Shown here: in pieces, positions 7,942 through 17,069 of the stretch
How positions within the stretch are numbered: the first letter of the stretch is position 1
Layout of the letters: the number at the start of each line of letters is the position of its first letter
DNA from: DATARH01 sp036008175
GTDB taxonomy: Bacteria > Pseudomonadota > Alphaproteobacteria > ATCC43930 > CGMCC-115725
Assembly: GCA_036008175.1 (NCBI GenBank)
Contig: DASYOB010000095.1
Span: 1-64,000, forward strand
Reading direction: 5' to 3'
Length of the DNA stretch: 64,000 bases
The notes under the pieces: model-generated
Database searches by the model: none
The model's input: the letters and a program-made list of their open reading frames with translations, nothing else
Told to the model about the DNA's origin: nothing
Made by a program: the position numbers and the translations under genes

Positions 7942-9114
7942 GTGATTACACCCGTGATGCCGACCTATGGCCGGTGGGATGTCGCCGTCGATCATGGCGA
8001 AGGCTGCTGGCTTTACGCCGCCGACGGCCGCAAATTCCTCGACTTCACCAGCGGGATCGCGGTGACCAGTCTCGGTCACTGCCATCCGCATCTGATCGAC
8101 GCCGTAACCGAGCAGGCCCGCCGCCTGTGGCACGTCTCCAACCTGTTCCGCATTCCGGGGCAGGAGCGGCTGGCCCAGCGCCTCGTCGACAACAGCTTTG
8201 CCGACACCGTGTTCTTCGGTAATTCGGGGGCCGAGGCCTGCGAATTGTCGCTGAAGATTGTGCGCAAATACCAGCATGAGACCGGCCATCCCGAGCGCTA
8301 TCGGGTCATCGGCTGCGACGGCTCGTTTCACGGCCGCAGCTTCGCCACTTTAGCCGCCGCTGGAAATGAAAAGTATCTGGAAGGCTTCGGGCCGCCGATG
8401 GACGGTTTCGACCATGTCGCCTTCGGCAATCTGAACGAGATGCGCGCCGCAATCGGCAACGAGACCGCCGCGATCATCGTCGAGCCGGTCCAGGGTGAGG
8501 GCGGGGTGCGCCCCGGCTCGGACGAATACCTGCGGGGATTGCGGGCGATCGCCGACGAGTTCGGCCTGCTCCTCGTCTTTGACGAGGTGCAATGCGGGAT
8601 GGGTCGGACCGGCAAGCTTTTTACCCACGAATGGTCGGGTGTGACCCCCGACGTGATGGCGATCGCTAAGGCCTTGGGCAATGGCTTTCCGATCGGCGCC
8701 TGCCTCGCCACCGAGCGGGCGGCGGCCGGAATGGGGCCCGGCACCCACGGCTCGACTTTTGGCGGCAACCCGCTGGCGGTGGCGGCGGGGAACGCCGTGC
8801 TCGATGTGATGCTCGAGCCGGGCTTTTTCGACAAGGTCGAGGCCAATGCCCGGCTATTGCGCGGCCGGCTTGAGGAATTGGTCAACTCCTACCCCAAGCT
8901 CTTCGCCGAACTGCGCGGCGCGGGGCTGCTGCTCGGTATCCGCTGCGTGGTGCCGGCGGGCGACATCGTCACCCGGCTGCGCCAGAACGGCCTCTTGGCC
9001 CTGACTGCCGGCGACAATGTACTGCGCCTGCTGCCGCCGCTGATCGTCGGCGAGGCTGAGATCGGCCAGGCGGTGGACATCCTGCACAAAGTGGCTCGGG
9101 AATGGTCGGCGTAA
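7942..9114 (+). CDS. argD: Acetylornithine aminotransferase
   Basis: This 390-residue class III PLP aminotransferase converts N-acetylglutamate semialdehyde to N-acetylornithine in arginine synthesis and may also act in lysine synthesis. Landmarks are LDFTSGIAVTSLGHCHP near the N-terminus, GNSGAEACELSLKI, a VEPVQGEGG loop, LVFDEVQCGMGRTGKLF, and the PLP lysine in VMAIAKALGNGFPIGA. GTG at 7942 is chosen because AGGAGA lies seven bases upstream and the protein then opens PVMPTYGRWDVAVDHGEG as in the family. It overlaps argF by 13 bases, a conserved argD-argF order in alphaproteobacteria. Confidence 0.95.
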   Translation: MITPVMPTYGRWDVAVDHGEGCWLYAADGRKFLDFTSGIAVTSLGHCHPHLIDAVTEQARRLWHVSNLFRIPGQERLAQRLVDNSFADTVFFGNSGAEACELSLKIVRKYQHETGHPERYRVIGCDGSFHGRSFATLAAAGNEKYLEGFGPPMDGFDHVAFGNLNEMRAAIGNETAAIIVEPVQGEGGVRPGSDEYLRGLRAIADEFGLLLVFDEVQCGMGRTGKLFTHEWSGVTPDVMAIAKALGNGFPIGACLATERAAAGMGPGTHGSTFGGNPLAVAAGNAVLDVMLEPGFFDKVEANARLLRGRLEELVNSYPKLFAELRGAGLLLGIRCVVPAGDIVTRLRQNGLLALTAGDNVLRLLPPLIVGEAEIGQAVDILHKVAREWSA

Positions 9115-10061
9115 GGCGCGCCGCCCGCGATGGGGTTCTGATCGACGGGCGGCTGGCGCCCCCCGCAGCGCCGCGCCATTTTCTCGACATCGACCGGTTC
9201 GACAGCGCCGAGCTGCGCCGCATGCTCGAGATCGGCGTCGCCTACAAGAATGGCCGCCGCGACCGGCCGCTCGCCGGCAAGACCTTGGCGATGATCTTCG
9301 AAAAGCCGTCGACCCGGACCCGCGTCTCGTTCGAGGTGGCGATGCGCCAGCTCGGCGGCGACACGATCTTCCTGAACACCGCCGACAGCCAGCTCGGCCG
9401 CGGCGAGACCGTGGCCGACACCGCGCGGGTGCTGTCGCGCTATGTCGATGCGATCATGATCCGCACCAACCAGCCGCAAAAGCTCGACGAGCTGGCCCGC
9501 CATGCGACCGTCCCGGTGATCAACGGGCTGACCGACGCCTCGCATCCCTGCCAGATCATGGCCGACGTAATGACCCTGCAGGAGAAAAAGGGCCCGCTGG
9601 CCGGCCGGGTCGTAGCCTGGAGCGGCGACGGCAACAATGTCGCGGCAAGCTGGGTTCATGCCGCGGTGCGCTTTGGTTTTGGCCTGCGGCTCGCGAACCC
9701 CCCGGAGCTGGGGGTGCCGCCGCACCTGCTCGACTGGGCTCGCCGCGAGGGCGGCCGGGTCAATCTGACGAGCGACCCCAACGAGGCCGTCGCCGGCGCC
9801 GATTGCGTCGTCACCGACACCTGGATCTCGATGGGTGCGCAGGCGAGCGTCAATCGCCACAACCTGCTCGCCCCGTACCGGGTCGACGAAGCGCTGATGG
9901 CGCACGCCAAGCCCGACGCCATCTTCATGCATTGCCTGCCGGTCAAGCGCGGCGAGGAGGTCACCGCCGGCGTCGTCGACGGGCCGCAATCGGTCGTCTG
10001 GGACGAAGCCGAGAACCGGCTGCACGCGCAAAAAGGGATACTCGCCTGGTGCTTGGGCTGA
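9102..10061 (+). CDS. argF: Ornithine carbamoyltransferase
   Basis: This 319-residue enzyme transfers the carbamoyl group of carbamoyl phosphate to ornithine to form citrulline. The carbamoyl-phosphate motif STRTR is at residues 70-74, a second binding motif HPCQ at 148-151, and the ornithine-site HCLPVKRGEEV near residue 281. The start inside the end of argD (ATG 9102) gives an N-terminus slightly longer than some homologues; an internal start is possible, but no better ATG lies near the conserved RHFLDIDRFD. It is co-transcribed with argD and followed by hslO after 64 bases. Confidence 0.95.
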   Translation: MVGVRRAARDGVLIDGRLAPPAAPRHFLDIDRFDSAELRRMLEIGVAYKNGRRDRPLAGKTLAMIFEKPSTRTRVSFEVAMRQLGGDTIFLNTADSQLGRGETVADTARVLSRYVDAIMIRTNQPQKLDELARHATVPVINGLTDASHPCQIMADVMTLQEKKGPLAGRVVAWSGDGNNVAASWVHAAVRFGFGLRLANPPELGVPPHLLDWARREGGRVNLTSDPNEAVAGADCVVTDTWISMGAQASVNRHNLLAPYRVDEALMAHAKPDAIFMHCLPVKRGEEVTAGVVDGPQSVVWDEAENRLHAQKGILAWCLG

Positions 10062-10125
10062 ACCGCGATTTACCGATCGCCATGAATTTCGGTCGCCGCT
10101 GTCAGCCGCGTCGGAGTGCCCCGAT

Positions 10126-11085
10126 TTGAGCTCCTCCCACGGCGCCGCGCCGGATGATCTGGTCCAGCCGTTTCAGATCGACCCGTTCGCGCTGCGCGGC
10201 CGTCTGGTGCGGCTCGGCCCTGCGATCGACCGCATCCTGTCGCAGCACGCCTATCCCGAGCCGGTCGCGGCGATGCTCGGAGAGGCGATCACCCTTGCCG
10301 TGCTGCTCGCCGGCGCCCTCAAATATGACGGCGTCTTTACCCTTCAGACCAAGGGCGACGGGCCGATCCGGATGATCGTGGCGGATGTGTCGACCAATGG
10401 CGCGGTGCGCGGGTACGCCCAGTACGATGCGGCAAAGCTCGATGCCGCCTTGGCCGAGGCCGCGTCGGAGGGCGCCGCGTCGGACGGCGCGCGCTCGGCC
10501 GAGCTGTCGGTGCCGCGCCTGCTCGGCGCCGGCTATATCGCCTTTACCGTCGATCAGGGCGAGGACACCGACCGCTACCAGGGGATCGTCGAGCTGTCGG
10601 GGGCGACCCTGGCCGACTGCGCCCAGCATTATTTCCGCCAGTCGGAGCAGATCCAGGCCGGGATCAAGCTCGCGGTCGCCCGCACCGGGCCAGGCGGCGG
10701 CTGGCGCGCCGGCGGGCTGATGCTGCAGCGGGTGCCTCCGGAGGGCGGCTACGGCGTCATCGCCGACGATGTCGAGGATGGCTGGCGGCGGAGCATGGTG
10801 CTGATGAGCTCGGCGACCGCAGGCGAACTGGTCGACCCCGAGTTGACGCCGCACCGGCTGCTGTTTCGCCTTTTTCACGAGGATGGCGTGCGCGTCTATG
10901 ACACGCACCCGCTCGAAGCCCGCTGCCGCTGTTCGCGCGAGCGGATCGAAACCATCCTGCGCGCCTTCCCGGCCGACGAGATCGACGACATGGCGAAGGA
11001 ACGGGTCACCACCGTCACCTGCGAGTTCTGCAGCACCCGCTATACTTTCGACGCCGCCGAGATCAGTCGCCTCGCCCCGGTGTGA
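10126..11085 (+). CDS. hslO: Redox-regulated chaperone Hsp33
   Basis: This 319-residue protein is a cytoplasmic holdase activated by oxidative unfolding. The C-terminal zinc-binding redox switch is intact, with cysteines at about residues 267 and 269 (CRC) and 299 and 302 (CEFC). The N-terminal domain has family segments such as SRILSQH-like RILSQHAYPEPVAAMLGEA and FTLQTKGDGPIRMIVAD. The start is TTG at 10126, giving MSSSHGAAPDDLVQPFQID. Many alphaproteobacteria place hslO after argF, as here, so it likely belongs to the same operon. Confidence 0.95.
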   Translation: MSSSHGAAPDDLVQPFQIDPFALRGRLVRLGPAIDRILSQHAYPEPVAAMLGEAITLAVLLAGALKYDGVFTLQTKGDGPIRMIVADVSTNGAVRGYAQYDAAKLDAALAEAASEGAASDGARSAELSVPRLLGAGYIAFTVDQGEDTDRYQGIVELSGATLADCAQHYFRQSEQIQAGIKLAVARTGPGGGWRAGGLMLQRVPPEGGYGVIADDVEDGWRRSMVLMSSATAGELVDPELTPHRLLFRLFHEDGVRVYDTHPLEARCRCSRERIETILRAFPADEIDDMAKERVTTVTCEFCSTRYTFDAAEISRLAPV

Positions 11086-11104
11086 GCCTCGACAGGCGCG
11101 GAAC

Positions 11105-11944
11105 ATGACTGCGAATTATGAGCGGGAATGGCGCGCCCGTTTTGGCGACGCCGACGAATTTCCCGGCGAAGTCCCGGAAATTCCGTGGCTGCGCCAAGTC
11201 CTGCTGCGCCGCACGCACCGCCGCTACGGCCCGCGCGAGGTTCCCGAAGGATTGCTGCGCCTGTTGCTCGGCGCGGCGTTCTCGGCCTCGTCAAAATCGG
11301 ATTTCCAGCAGGCCTCGGTCGTCCGCGTCGCCGAGCGCGGCCGGCGCGACCGGCTAGCGGCGCTGGTCCCCGATATGCCGTGGATCGGTGCCGCACCGGT
11401 TTTTCTGGTGTTTTGCGGCGACGCGCGGCGGCTCGAACGGCTGGGCGAATTGCGTGGCCACACGCAGGACAACGGCCGCCTCGAAGGGTTTTTCAACGCT
11501 GCGGTGGATGCCGCCCTGGTCATGCAGAGCTTCATCCTGGCGGCTGAAGCCGCCGGCCTCGGCTGCTGCCCGATCAGCGTCATCCGCAACCATGCCGGTG
11601 CGGTTGCCGAAATATTGGAATTGCCGGACAAGGTCTTTCCGGTCGCCGGCCTGTGCCTCGGTTATCCCGCCGGCGAAGGCCATATCAGCATGCGCCTGCC
11701 GCTCGCGGTCACCCTGCACACCGACCGCTACAACGATACGGCGCTCGCCGAAGAGATCGCGAACTACGACCGCCGCCGCGCCGCCCGTTTCGCGACCCCG
11801 CGCGAGCAGCAGCGCGCTCCCGAAATCTTCGGTTACGTCGAGTTTTACGGCTGGTCCGAGGACAAAGCCCGCCAAGCCGCCGCCCAACCCGAAGGCCGAG
11901 GCTTCGCACCCCACCTGCGCGCCCGCGGCTTCAGTCTCGACTGA
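11105..11944 (+). CDS. Nitroreductase family protein (paralogue 1)
   Basis: This 279-residue predicted FMN-dependent oxidoreductase has a nitroreductase core. The RRTHRRYGPREVPEGLLRLLL segment carries the Arg/Arg FMN-phosphate contacts. A central AAVDAALVMQSFILAAEAAGLGCCPI helix and a VFPVAGLCLGYPA segment complete the fold. The family is typified by NfsA/NfsB-like enzymes that reduce nitro or quinone compounds with NAD(P)H. A second copy at 22484-23335 shares the whole architecture, including the C-terminal FYGWSEDKARQA motif. It starts 19 bases after hslO and may be its last operon partner. Substrate is unknown. Confidence 0.85.
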   Translation: MTANYEREWRARFGDADEFPGEVPEIPWLRQVLLRRTHRRYGPREVPEGLLRLLLGAAFSASSKSDFQQASVVRVAERGRRDRLAALVPDMPWIGAAPVFLVFCGDARRLERLGELRGHTQDNGRLEGFFNAAVDAALVMQSFILAAEAAGLGCCPISVIRNHAGAVAEILELPDKVFPVAGLCLGYPAGEGHISMRLPLAVTLHTDRYNDTALAEEIANYDRRRAARFATPREQQRAPEIFGYVEFYGWSEDKARQAAAQPEGRGFAPHLRARGFSLD

Positions 11945-11997
11945 ACGTCCGGCAGGATCGCGGCCGGGGCGCTCGCATGCGTGCCGACCGCTTGCCT

Positions 11998-13119
11998 TTA
12001 CTGCAATCCGTAGAACCCCATCGCGCCGCCGGCCATGACCTGTTGCCGGGTTTCGGGTGTAGCGCCGGCCAGGCGATCGAGGATCATCTTCGGCGCGCCG
12101 GGGAAAAACCCGTCGCGGTGCGGATAGTCGGTCGCCCACAGGATCTTGTGCGGGCCAATGTAGTCGGCGAGCACCTCGAGGCTGCCTTCGACCGGCTCGA
12201 ACGAAATCCAGCAATTGCGCCGAAAGAGCTCGCTCGGCCGGGTGGTCAGCCCCGAATCGTTGAAGCCCTGATCGTCGAAATGGCGGTCCATGCGGTCGAG
12301 CCAGGGCGCAATCCAGCCGCCGCCCGACTCTAGGAAGGCGATGCGGATCTTTGGATGCCGCTCGCACACGCCGCCCCAGATGACACTCATCGCCGCCAGC
12401 ATCATCTCCATCGTGTGGCTGATGATGTGCTGCGCGCCGCGCCCCTCGAAGCGGTCGACGCCGACCGTCGGCATGCCGCTGTTGCCGCCTTCGTGAAAGC
12501 CGATCGAAAAGCCGAGATCCTCGGCCGCGGCCCAGAACGGCTCATAATCGGGGTGGTGGATCATCTTGTTGTTGTAGGGGTTGGGCCGGATGAAGCCGCC
12601 GCGAAAGCCCAGCTCCTTCTTGGCAAAGCGCATCTCGTCGATTGCCAGATCGATCGACTGCATCGGCAGCATAGCGATGCCGAACAGGCGGTCAGGGTAG
12701 GGATTGCAGTAATCGGCGAGCCAGCGATTATAGGCGCGGCACATCGCGGCGGCGAGCGGCGGGTCCTGCACCGCGCCGGCAAACAGCCCCATGCTCGGAT
12801 ACAAAAAAACCGCGTCGATGCCGTCGAGATCCATGTCGGGGATGCGCTTGTGCGGGTCGAAGCCGCCCGGGCGTCCTTCCTTGTAAGTCATCGTCGAAGC
12901 CTGGATCAGGCCTTGGCGCGCGCCGACGCCGCCGATACCGCCCATGCCCTGGTGGCTGCCCAGCACCTGCTCCTCGATCAGCAGCATCTCCTTGCCGTCC
13001 TTGTCGACGATTAGCCGCGGCGCCCGGTCTCGGAAGGCCGGGTCCATGTAGTCGTTCCACAGAGTGGTCGGCTCCAGCACATGACCGTCGGCATCGATGA
13101 CATTGTAGGCGTTGCGCAT
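11998..13119 (-). CDS. Amidohydrolase-2 family metal-dependent hydrolase (ACMSD-like)
   Basis: This 373-residue TIM-barrel hydrolase is of the amidohydrolase_2 (PF04909) type. The metal-binding DADGHVLEP near residue 9 (D-x-H form) opens the protein. A histidine in SIGFHEGG and the aspartate in ILWATDYPHRDGFFPG complete the expected metal site. Related enzymes include ACMSD and gamma-resorcylate decarboxylases, so it could decarboxylate or hydrolyse an aromatic or cyclic compound. AAGGAAC precedes the ATG. It is followed by another amidohydrolase upstream on the same strand, suggesting a catabolic pair. Confidence 0.85.
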   Translation of the reverse strand: MRNAYNVIDADGHVLEPTTLWNDYMDPAFRDRAPRLIVDKDGKEMLLIEEQVLGSHQGMGGIGGVGARQGLIQASTMTYKEGRPGGFDPHKRIPDMDLDGIDAVFLYPSMGLFAGAVQDPPLAAAMCRAYNRWLADYCNPYPDRLFGIAMLPMQSIDLAIDEMRFAKKELGFRGGFIRPNPYNNKMIHHPDYEPFWAAAEDLGFSIGFHEGGNSGMPTVGVDRFEGRGAQHIISHTMEMMLAAMSVIWGGVCERHPKIRIAFLESGGGWIAPWLDRMDRHFDDQGFNDSGLTTRPSELFRRNCWISFEPVEGSLEVLADYIGPHKILWATDYPHRDGFFPGAPKMILDRLAGATPETRQQVMAGGAMGFYGLQ

Positions 13120-13213
13120 GGCTCGTTCCTTCGGCTCGCTTTGACGAGGCGGCGATCGTAGCGCGCCCGCGCCGGGTTCACACGCGCTTTCCCCCAGAAT
13201 TTGCGCCGGGCCA

Positions 13214-14470
13214 TCACCGGCTGCGGCTGTCCGGGCGGCCGTCGGGCCGCAACAGCTCCGGCCGATGACGCAGGACGGTCTGCCTGCCGCGCTTGAAGAC
13301 GGCGAGCGGCTGGCGGATCTCGGCGATCGCCTGCTGCGGGGTTTCGGCGTCGATGATCGCGATGTCGGCGGGGTTGCCGACCTCGAGCCCGTAATCCTTC
13401 AGATTGAGCAGCCGGGCCGAGCGTTCGGTCAGCATCAGAAAGCAGTCGCGCAACCGCCCGGGATGCACGATCTGCAGCACGTTGGCGTGCAAATTCGCCA
13501 TCCGGATCAAGGAGCAATCGCCGTACGGGGTCGCCGGGTTCAACACGTTGTTGGTCGACAGCGAGCAGTTGACGCCGTGCTCGACCAGGAAATTGGCGTC
13601 GGCGACCCCGCGCCGGACATCGTGGTCGCGCTCGCGGCCCATCAAATAGAGGTCGGTCAGCGGCAGCACCGTGACCGCGACGCCGGCATCGGCCATGCGC
13701 TGCGCCAGCAGCGCGAGTTCGGCCGGCGGCAACGCCGCGAGCTTGGCCATGTGGCCGACCACCACCCGGCCGCCGCGCCGGTATTGCCTGGTCAACTCGC
13801 ATACCAGCGGAATGTCGAGCGGCTCGCCGCCGTCGCCGACATCGAGATGGATGTCGATCTCGGCGTCGAACTCGCGCGCCAGCTCGAAGATCCGGCGGAT
13901 CTGCCCCACGTGATCTGCATCGTAGCGCGGCGCGCCGCCGACCGCCCTGGCCCCGCGCTTCAGCCCCTCGACCAAGAGCTCGTCGGTGCCTGGATAGTTG
14001 GTCAGCCCGTCCTGCGCGAAGACGCAGATCTCAATGTCGATCGCCCATTTGTAGTCGGCGATCAACGACTGAACCCCGTCGAAGCCGCGCATGCCGATCG
14101 CCGGGTCGACCTCGACCTGGGTGCGCATCCGGGTGGCGCCGTTGAGGATGCACTCTTCGAGGGTCTGCGCCGCGCGCCGCCGCACATCCTCGATCGAGAG
14201 CTCGTGCTTGATCGCCTTGACCTGCGCCATCGGTGCGATGCGGCGGCCCGGCTCGGGTGGACAGCGGTCGATCAGCCGTGACTTGTCGAGATGGATATGG
14301 GTCTCGATCAGTCCGGCGCAGGCGAGCCGCCCGTGCGCGTCGTAGGTCAGGGCCGCATCGCCGAACCCATGCCCGATCGCGGCGATCCTGCCGTCGAGGA
14401 CGCCGATATCGACCGGCTCGGCCGAGGAAGAACGGTCGGCCAGCCGCGCATCGCGGATGATCAGGTCCAT
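13214..14470 (-). CDS. Cytosine deaminase-like amidohydrolase
   Basis: This 418-residue amidohydrolase-superfamily protein resembles CodA/AtzC-type deaminases. The first metal motif is ETHIHLDKSRL near residue 57, the second is EIDIHLDVGDGG near 205, a VVVGHMAKLAA segment supplies another His near 238, and STNNVLNP (in place of the SDN of CodA) is near 306. The C-terminal composite strand GNPADIAIIDAETPQQAIAEI is typical. The ATG follows an AGGAGGATCGT Shine-Dalgarno sequence. About 95 bases separate it from the downstream amidohydrolase. A cyclic amidine or N-substituted substrate is likely but cannot be fixed. Confidence 0.85.
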   Translation of the reverse strand: MDLIIRDARLADRSSSAEPVDIGVLDGRIAAIGHGFGDAALTYDAHGRLACAGLIETHIHLDKSRLIDRCPPEPGRRIAPMAQVKAIKHELSIEDVRRRAAQTLEECILNGATRMRTQVEVDPAIGMRGFDGVQSLIADYKWAIDIEICVFAQDGLTNYPGTDELLVEGLKRGARAVGGAPRYDADHVGQIRRIFELAREFDAEIDIHLDVGDGGEPLDIPLVCELTRQYRRGGRVVVGHMAKLAALPPAELALLAQRMADAGVAVTVLPLTDLYLMGRERDHDVRRGVADANFLVEHGVNCSLSTNNVLNPATPYGDCSLIRMANLHANVLQIVHPGRLRDCFLMLTERSARLLNLKDYGLEVGNPADIAIIDAETPQQAIAEIRQPLAVFKRGRQTVLRHRPELLRPDGRPDSRSR

Positions 14471-14541
14471 ACGATCCTCCTAACCCCCTCGTCAAATAAT
14501 CCCGGGTCGAACGCCAGCATGGCAAATCCGGTCTGCCGCTC

Positions 14542-14569
14542 AAAGCCCCGCCTGAAGCTCGCGGGGTTT
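14542..14569. terminator. Terminator-like hairpin
   Basis: AAAGCCCCGC and GCGGGGTTT can pair with one G-T wobble around a nine-base loop, and TTTCTT follows on the plus strand. It lies in the 282-base stretch between the deaminase-like gene and the small plus-strand gene at 14753. No plus-strand gene precedes it, so its role is uncertain; on the minus strand it would lie in the leader of the amidohydrolase pair. Confidence 0.3.
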
Positions 14570-14752
14570 CTTGGCATCCCGCTGTTGCAGTTCGCCGAAC
14601 GAAAACCATCTGCCACGTCGAATAGGCATCGTCAGCGGGCGGCGGCGATCCGGTTCGCGGCGAGTTGTGGCAAAAACGTGAGCGCCATCGCGGCGCACAC
14701 CTCGCCGAGGTCCACTGCTATGCTGGGTCCAGAGCCGCTAATGAGGGGAATT

Positions 14753-15082
14753 ATGCGTACCGTGATGATCCAGCTGCGGCCAGGCGAGCTGTCCGCCCGG
14801 ATGGCTGCGATGCGGATATGGCTCGACGAGCGGCGCTTCGAACCGTCGAGCTTCAGTTGTCATGACGGCGAAGCGGACGTGCTGTTGCGCGTCGAGTTTA
14901 AGGTCGCGGACGAGGCCGACGCTTTCGCGCGGTATTTCGGCGGTAGCGTCGACCGGATGTTGGAGGCCGGGGCCGCGCCCGATTCGATCAGCCTCGTCTC
15001 GCGCGCCGAGCCGTCGCCCCACCGTGTCGTTGGAAGAGCTGGGGTGGTCGGCGCAGCCGCGGGTCAGACGACGCCGTCCTGA
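14753..15082 (+). CDS. Small MRIWLD-motif protein, copy A
   Basis: This 109-residue protein has the segment MAAMRIWLDERRFEPSSF (about residues 17-34) followed by a predicted beta-alpha unit ending FARYFGGSV. It shares this pattern with two other genes in the window (20480-20758 minus and 24075-24308 plus). I recall such short proteins as uncharacterised in alphaproteobacteria. The ATG at 14753 is preceded by AGGGGAA. The coding end overlaps the convergent CoA-transferase gene by 19 bases, and the last 30 residues are low-complexity and poorly conserved with the other copies. Confidence 0.65.
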   Translation: MRTVMIQLRPGELSARMAAMRIWLDERRFEPSSFSCHDGEADVLLRVEFKVADEADAFARYFGGSVDRMLEAGAAPDSISLVSRAEPSPHRVVGRAGVVGAAAGQTTPS

Positions 15083-16263
15083 CGCAGCGCGTCGACTTCC
15101 CCGGGGCTGAGCCCGAGCCAGTCGCCGAGCGCTTGCGCGGTGTGTTCGCCGAGCAGCGGCGCCGGCTTGACCGGAGCCGGAGCGCCGTCGAAGCGCACCG
15201 GCCAGGTGGTCATCGGCATCTGCCAATCGCCGTGATGCATGGTCTGCAAGATGCCGCGCTGCCAGAAGCTCGTCTCGTTGGTCAATTCCATCGAGTCGAA
15301 CACCGCGCCCGCCGGCACCCCGGCGCCGCTGATCAGCGCCATTGCTTCCTCTTTGGTGTGCTGGCGGGTCCACTGGGCGATGATCTCGTCGACTTCGGCC
15401 TCGCGCTCGAGCCGCGCCGCGGCCTTGTCGTAGCGCGCATCGCCGAGCAGGTCCTCGCGGCCGATCAGCTTTAACAATCGCGGCCAATGCTGCGGGTTGG
15501 CGCGGCTGGTCAAGAGATAGACGTAGTCGTTCGGGCCTTCGGGCTTGCACGGATAGATGCCCGACGGGCAGTTGCCGCCAGCCGGCCGGCGCGGCGCCGC
15601 CTTTCCGCTTTGCGCCTGTCTGATGAACATGCCCCGGCTGTAATGCATGACCGAATCCTGCATCGCCGCCTGCAGCTGCCGTCCCTTGCCGGTGGCGTTG
15701 CGCTGATAGAGCGCCGCGACGATGCTGAACGCCAGCAGCATGCCGGTGCCGGTGTCGCCGATCGTCGGGCCGGGCTTCAACGGCTTGCCGCCGGGTTCGC
15801 CGGTGATGCTCATCGCCCCGCCAACGGCTTGGGCGATCGGGTCGAAGCACAGCCCGTTTTCATACGGGCTGCCGGCGCCGAAGCCCTTGACCTGGGCATA
15901 GATGATGCGCGGGTTCAGCGCGCTCAGCACGTCATAGCCGAGCCCCAGCCGCTCAATGACGCCGGGACCGAAATTCTCGGTAAAGACATCGGCCTTCTTG
16001 GCCAGGTCCTTGACCAGGGCTAGGCCGCGTTCGGATTTTAGGTTGACCGTGACCGAGCGCTTGTTGGCGTTGTAGATCATGAAGTAATAGGGGTCGGCGA
16101 CGCCGCGGCGGCCGGCCTCGCCGCCGTCGGGGTTCTCTACCTTGACGACATCGGCGCCCATCCAGGCGAGCGCCTCGGTGCAAGTGGTCCCGGCCTCGAA
16201 CTGGGTCAGGTCGAGGACCTTGATTCCGGCGAGACAATTCGGCGGTACGGTCGTGCCATCCAT
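15064..16263 (-). CDS. CaiB/BaiF family CoA-transferase (paralogue 1)
   Basis: This 399-residue family III CoA-transferase moves CoA between acyl-CoA and a free acid. It has the standard opening LAGIKVLDLTQFEAGTTCTE, then ADVVKVENPDGG, NANKRSVTVNLKSERG and FTENFGPGVIERLGLGYD. The catalytic aspartate is expected in MQDSVMHYSRG or the neighbouring GDTGTGMLLA region. ATG at 16263 is used because AAGGAG lies just upstream; the frame extending to 16404 runs through an intergenic repeat. It is about 57% or more alike by eye to the copy at 17135-18364. A glutathione transferase gene lies between them. Confidence 0.9.
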   Translation of the reverse strand: MDGTTVPPNCLAGIKVLDLTQFEAGTTCTEALAWMGADVVKVENPDGGEAGRRGVADPYYFMIYNANKRSVTVNLKSERGLALVKDLAKKADVFTENFGPGVIERLGLGYDVLSALNPRIIYAQVKGFGAGSPYENGLCFDPIAQAVGGAMSITGEPGGKPLKPGPTIGDTGTGMLLAFSIVAALYQRNATGKGRQLQAAMQDSVMHYSRGMFIRQAQSGKAAPRRPAGGNCPSGIYPCKPEGPNDYVYLLTSRANPQHWPRLLKLIGREDLLGDARYDKAAARLEREAEVDEIIAQWTRQHTKEEAMALISGAGVPAGAVFDSMELTNETSFWQRGILQTMHHGDWQMPMTTWPVRFDGAPAPVKPAPLLGEHTAQALGDWLGLSPGEVDALRQDGVV

Positions 16264-16326
16264 CTCTTGGTGCTCCTTGAAATGAAGCTGGAGCCGCGCT
16301 CCCGCTTCGCTGCGCTCGGCACCTGG

Positions 16327-16368
16327 CCCCCCCCCCCCGCATGGCCCTCCCCCGCAGGCGGGGGAGGG
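16327..16368. repeat. C12 homopolymer next to an 11-bp perfect palindrome
   Basis: Twelve consecutive C residues (16327-16338) are followed by CCCTCCCCCGC (16345-16355), a two-base loop, and its exact complement (16358-16368). It lies between the CoA-transferase and glutathione transferase genes. The palindrome resembles short REP-like elements scattered in alphaproteobacterial intergenic DNA. The C-run is prone to slippage or sequencing error. Confidence 0.6.
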
Positions 16369-16415
16369 AATGGGAGGGGGCTGGGTCGCTGAGGGCCGCC
16401 TCAAGCTGGGCTTCT

Positions 16416-17036
16416 TCAGTTCAACCCCTCGGCCTGCAGAGTGCGCTGCACCGCCGGACGGGCCATCATCCGCTCGAAATGCGCGGCGCAGTTCTTTGGC
16501 AGTTGCAGGCCGACCCGCTTCGCTCCCCAGAACTCGACATAGAACAATGCCGCGTCGGCGATCGACAGATCATTGCCGCCGAGATAGCTCTTGCCTTCGA
16601 GCGCCTTGTCGATCACGGCAAAGCCCTTGTCGATGACCTCGCGGCCCTGTGCCTTGACCTTGTCGTGATCGGAGGCCGACGGTGCGAAGCGCTCGGTGCG
16701 GAACAGGCGCGTGAAGCCTTGGCTGTGGATCGTGCCGACGACGTATTCCATCGCCTCCATCGCGCGCGTGTCGGTCTCCTCGTCTTTCGGGATCAGATTG
16801 GCCTGCGGGTTCTGCCGGGCGAGCCAGCGGGCGATCACCGGAAACTCGGTCAGGATCGAGCCGTCGTCGCGCTCGAGGGTCGGCACCTTCGATTTCGGGT
16901 TGAGGCCGGTAAAGGGCGGCTTGTACTGCGCCCCATCGCGGAAATTGACGAGTTCGGCCTGGTACGGCTTGCCGATCTCCTCGAGCAATACGTGAATGCC
17001 GACGGAGCAGGCGCCCGGGGCGTAATAAAGCTTCAT
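16416..17036 (-). CDS. Glutathione S-transferase
   Basis: This 206-residue cytosolic GST-fold protein has an N-terminal thioredoxin-like domain beginning MKLYYAPGACSVGIHVLLEE, as in beta-class bacterial GSTs, where the serine or cysteine of the ACS segment activates glutathione. The glutathione-binding SKVPTLERDDGSILTE segment (about residues 49-64) contains the cis-proline and Glu/Ser contacts. The all-helical C-terminal domain includes the N-capping motif LSIADAALFYVEF. GGAG lies upstream of the ATG. It is sandwiched between two paralogous CoA-transferases on the same strand, suggesting a shared catabolic or detoxifying role. Confidence 0.9.
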   Translation of the reverse strand: MKLYYAPGACSVGIHVLLEEIGKPYQAELVNFRDGAQYKPPFTGLNPKSKVPTLERDDGSILTEFPVIARWLARQNPQANLIPKDEETDTRAMEAMEYVVGTIHSQGFTRLFRTERFAPSASDHDKVKAQGREVIDKGFAVIDKALEGKSYLGGNDLSIADAALFYVEFWGAKRVGLQLPKNCAAHFERMMARPAVQRTLQAEGLN

Positions 17037-17069
17037 CGTGGATCTCCTCGCGTGGGTATAATTAAACCT

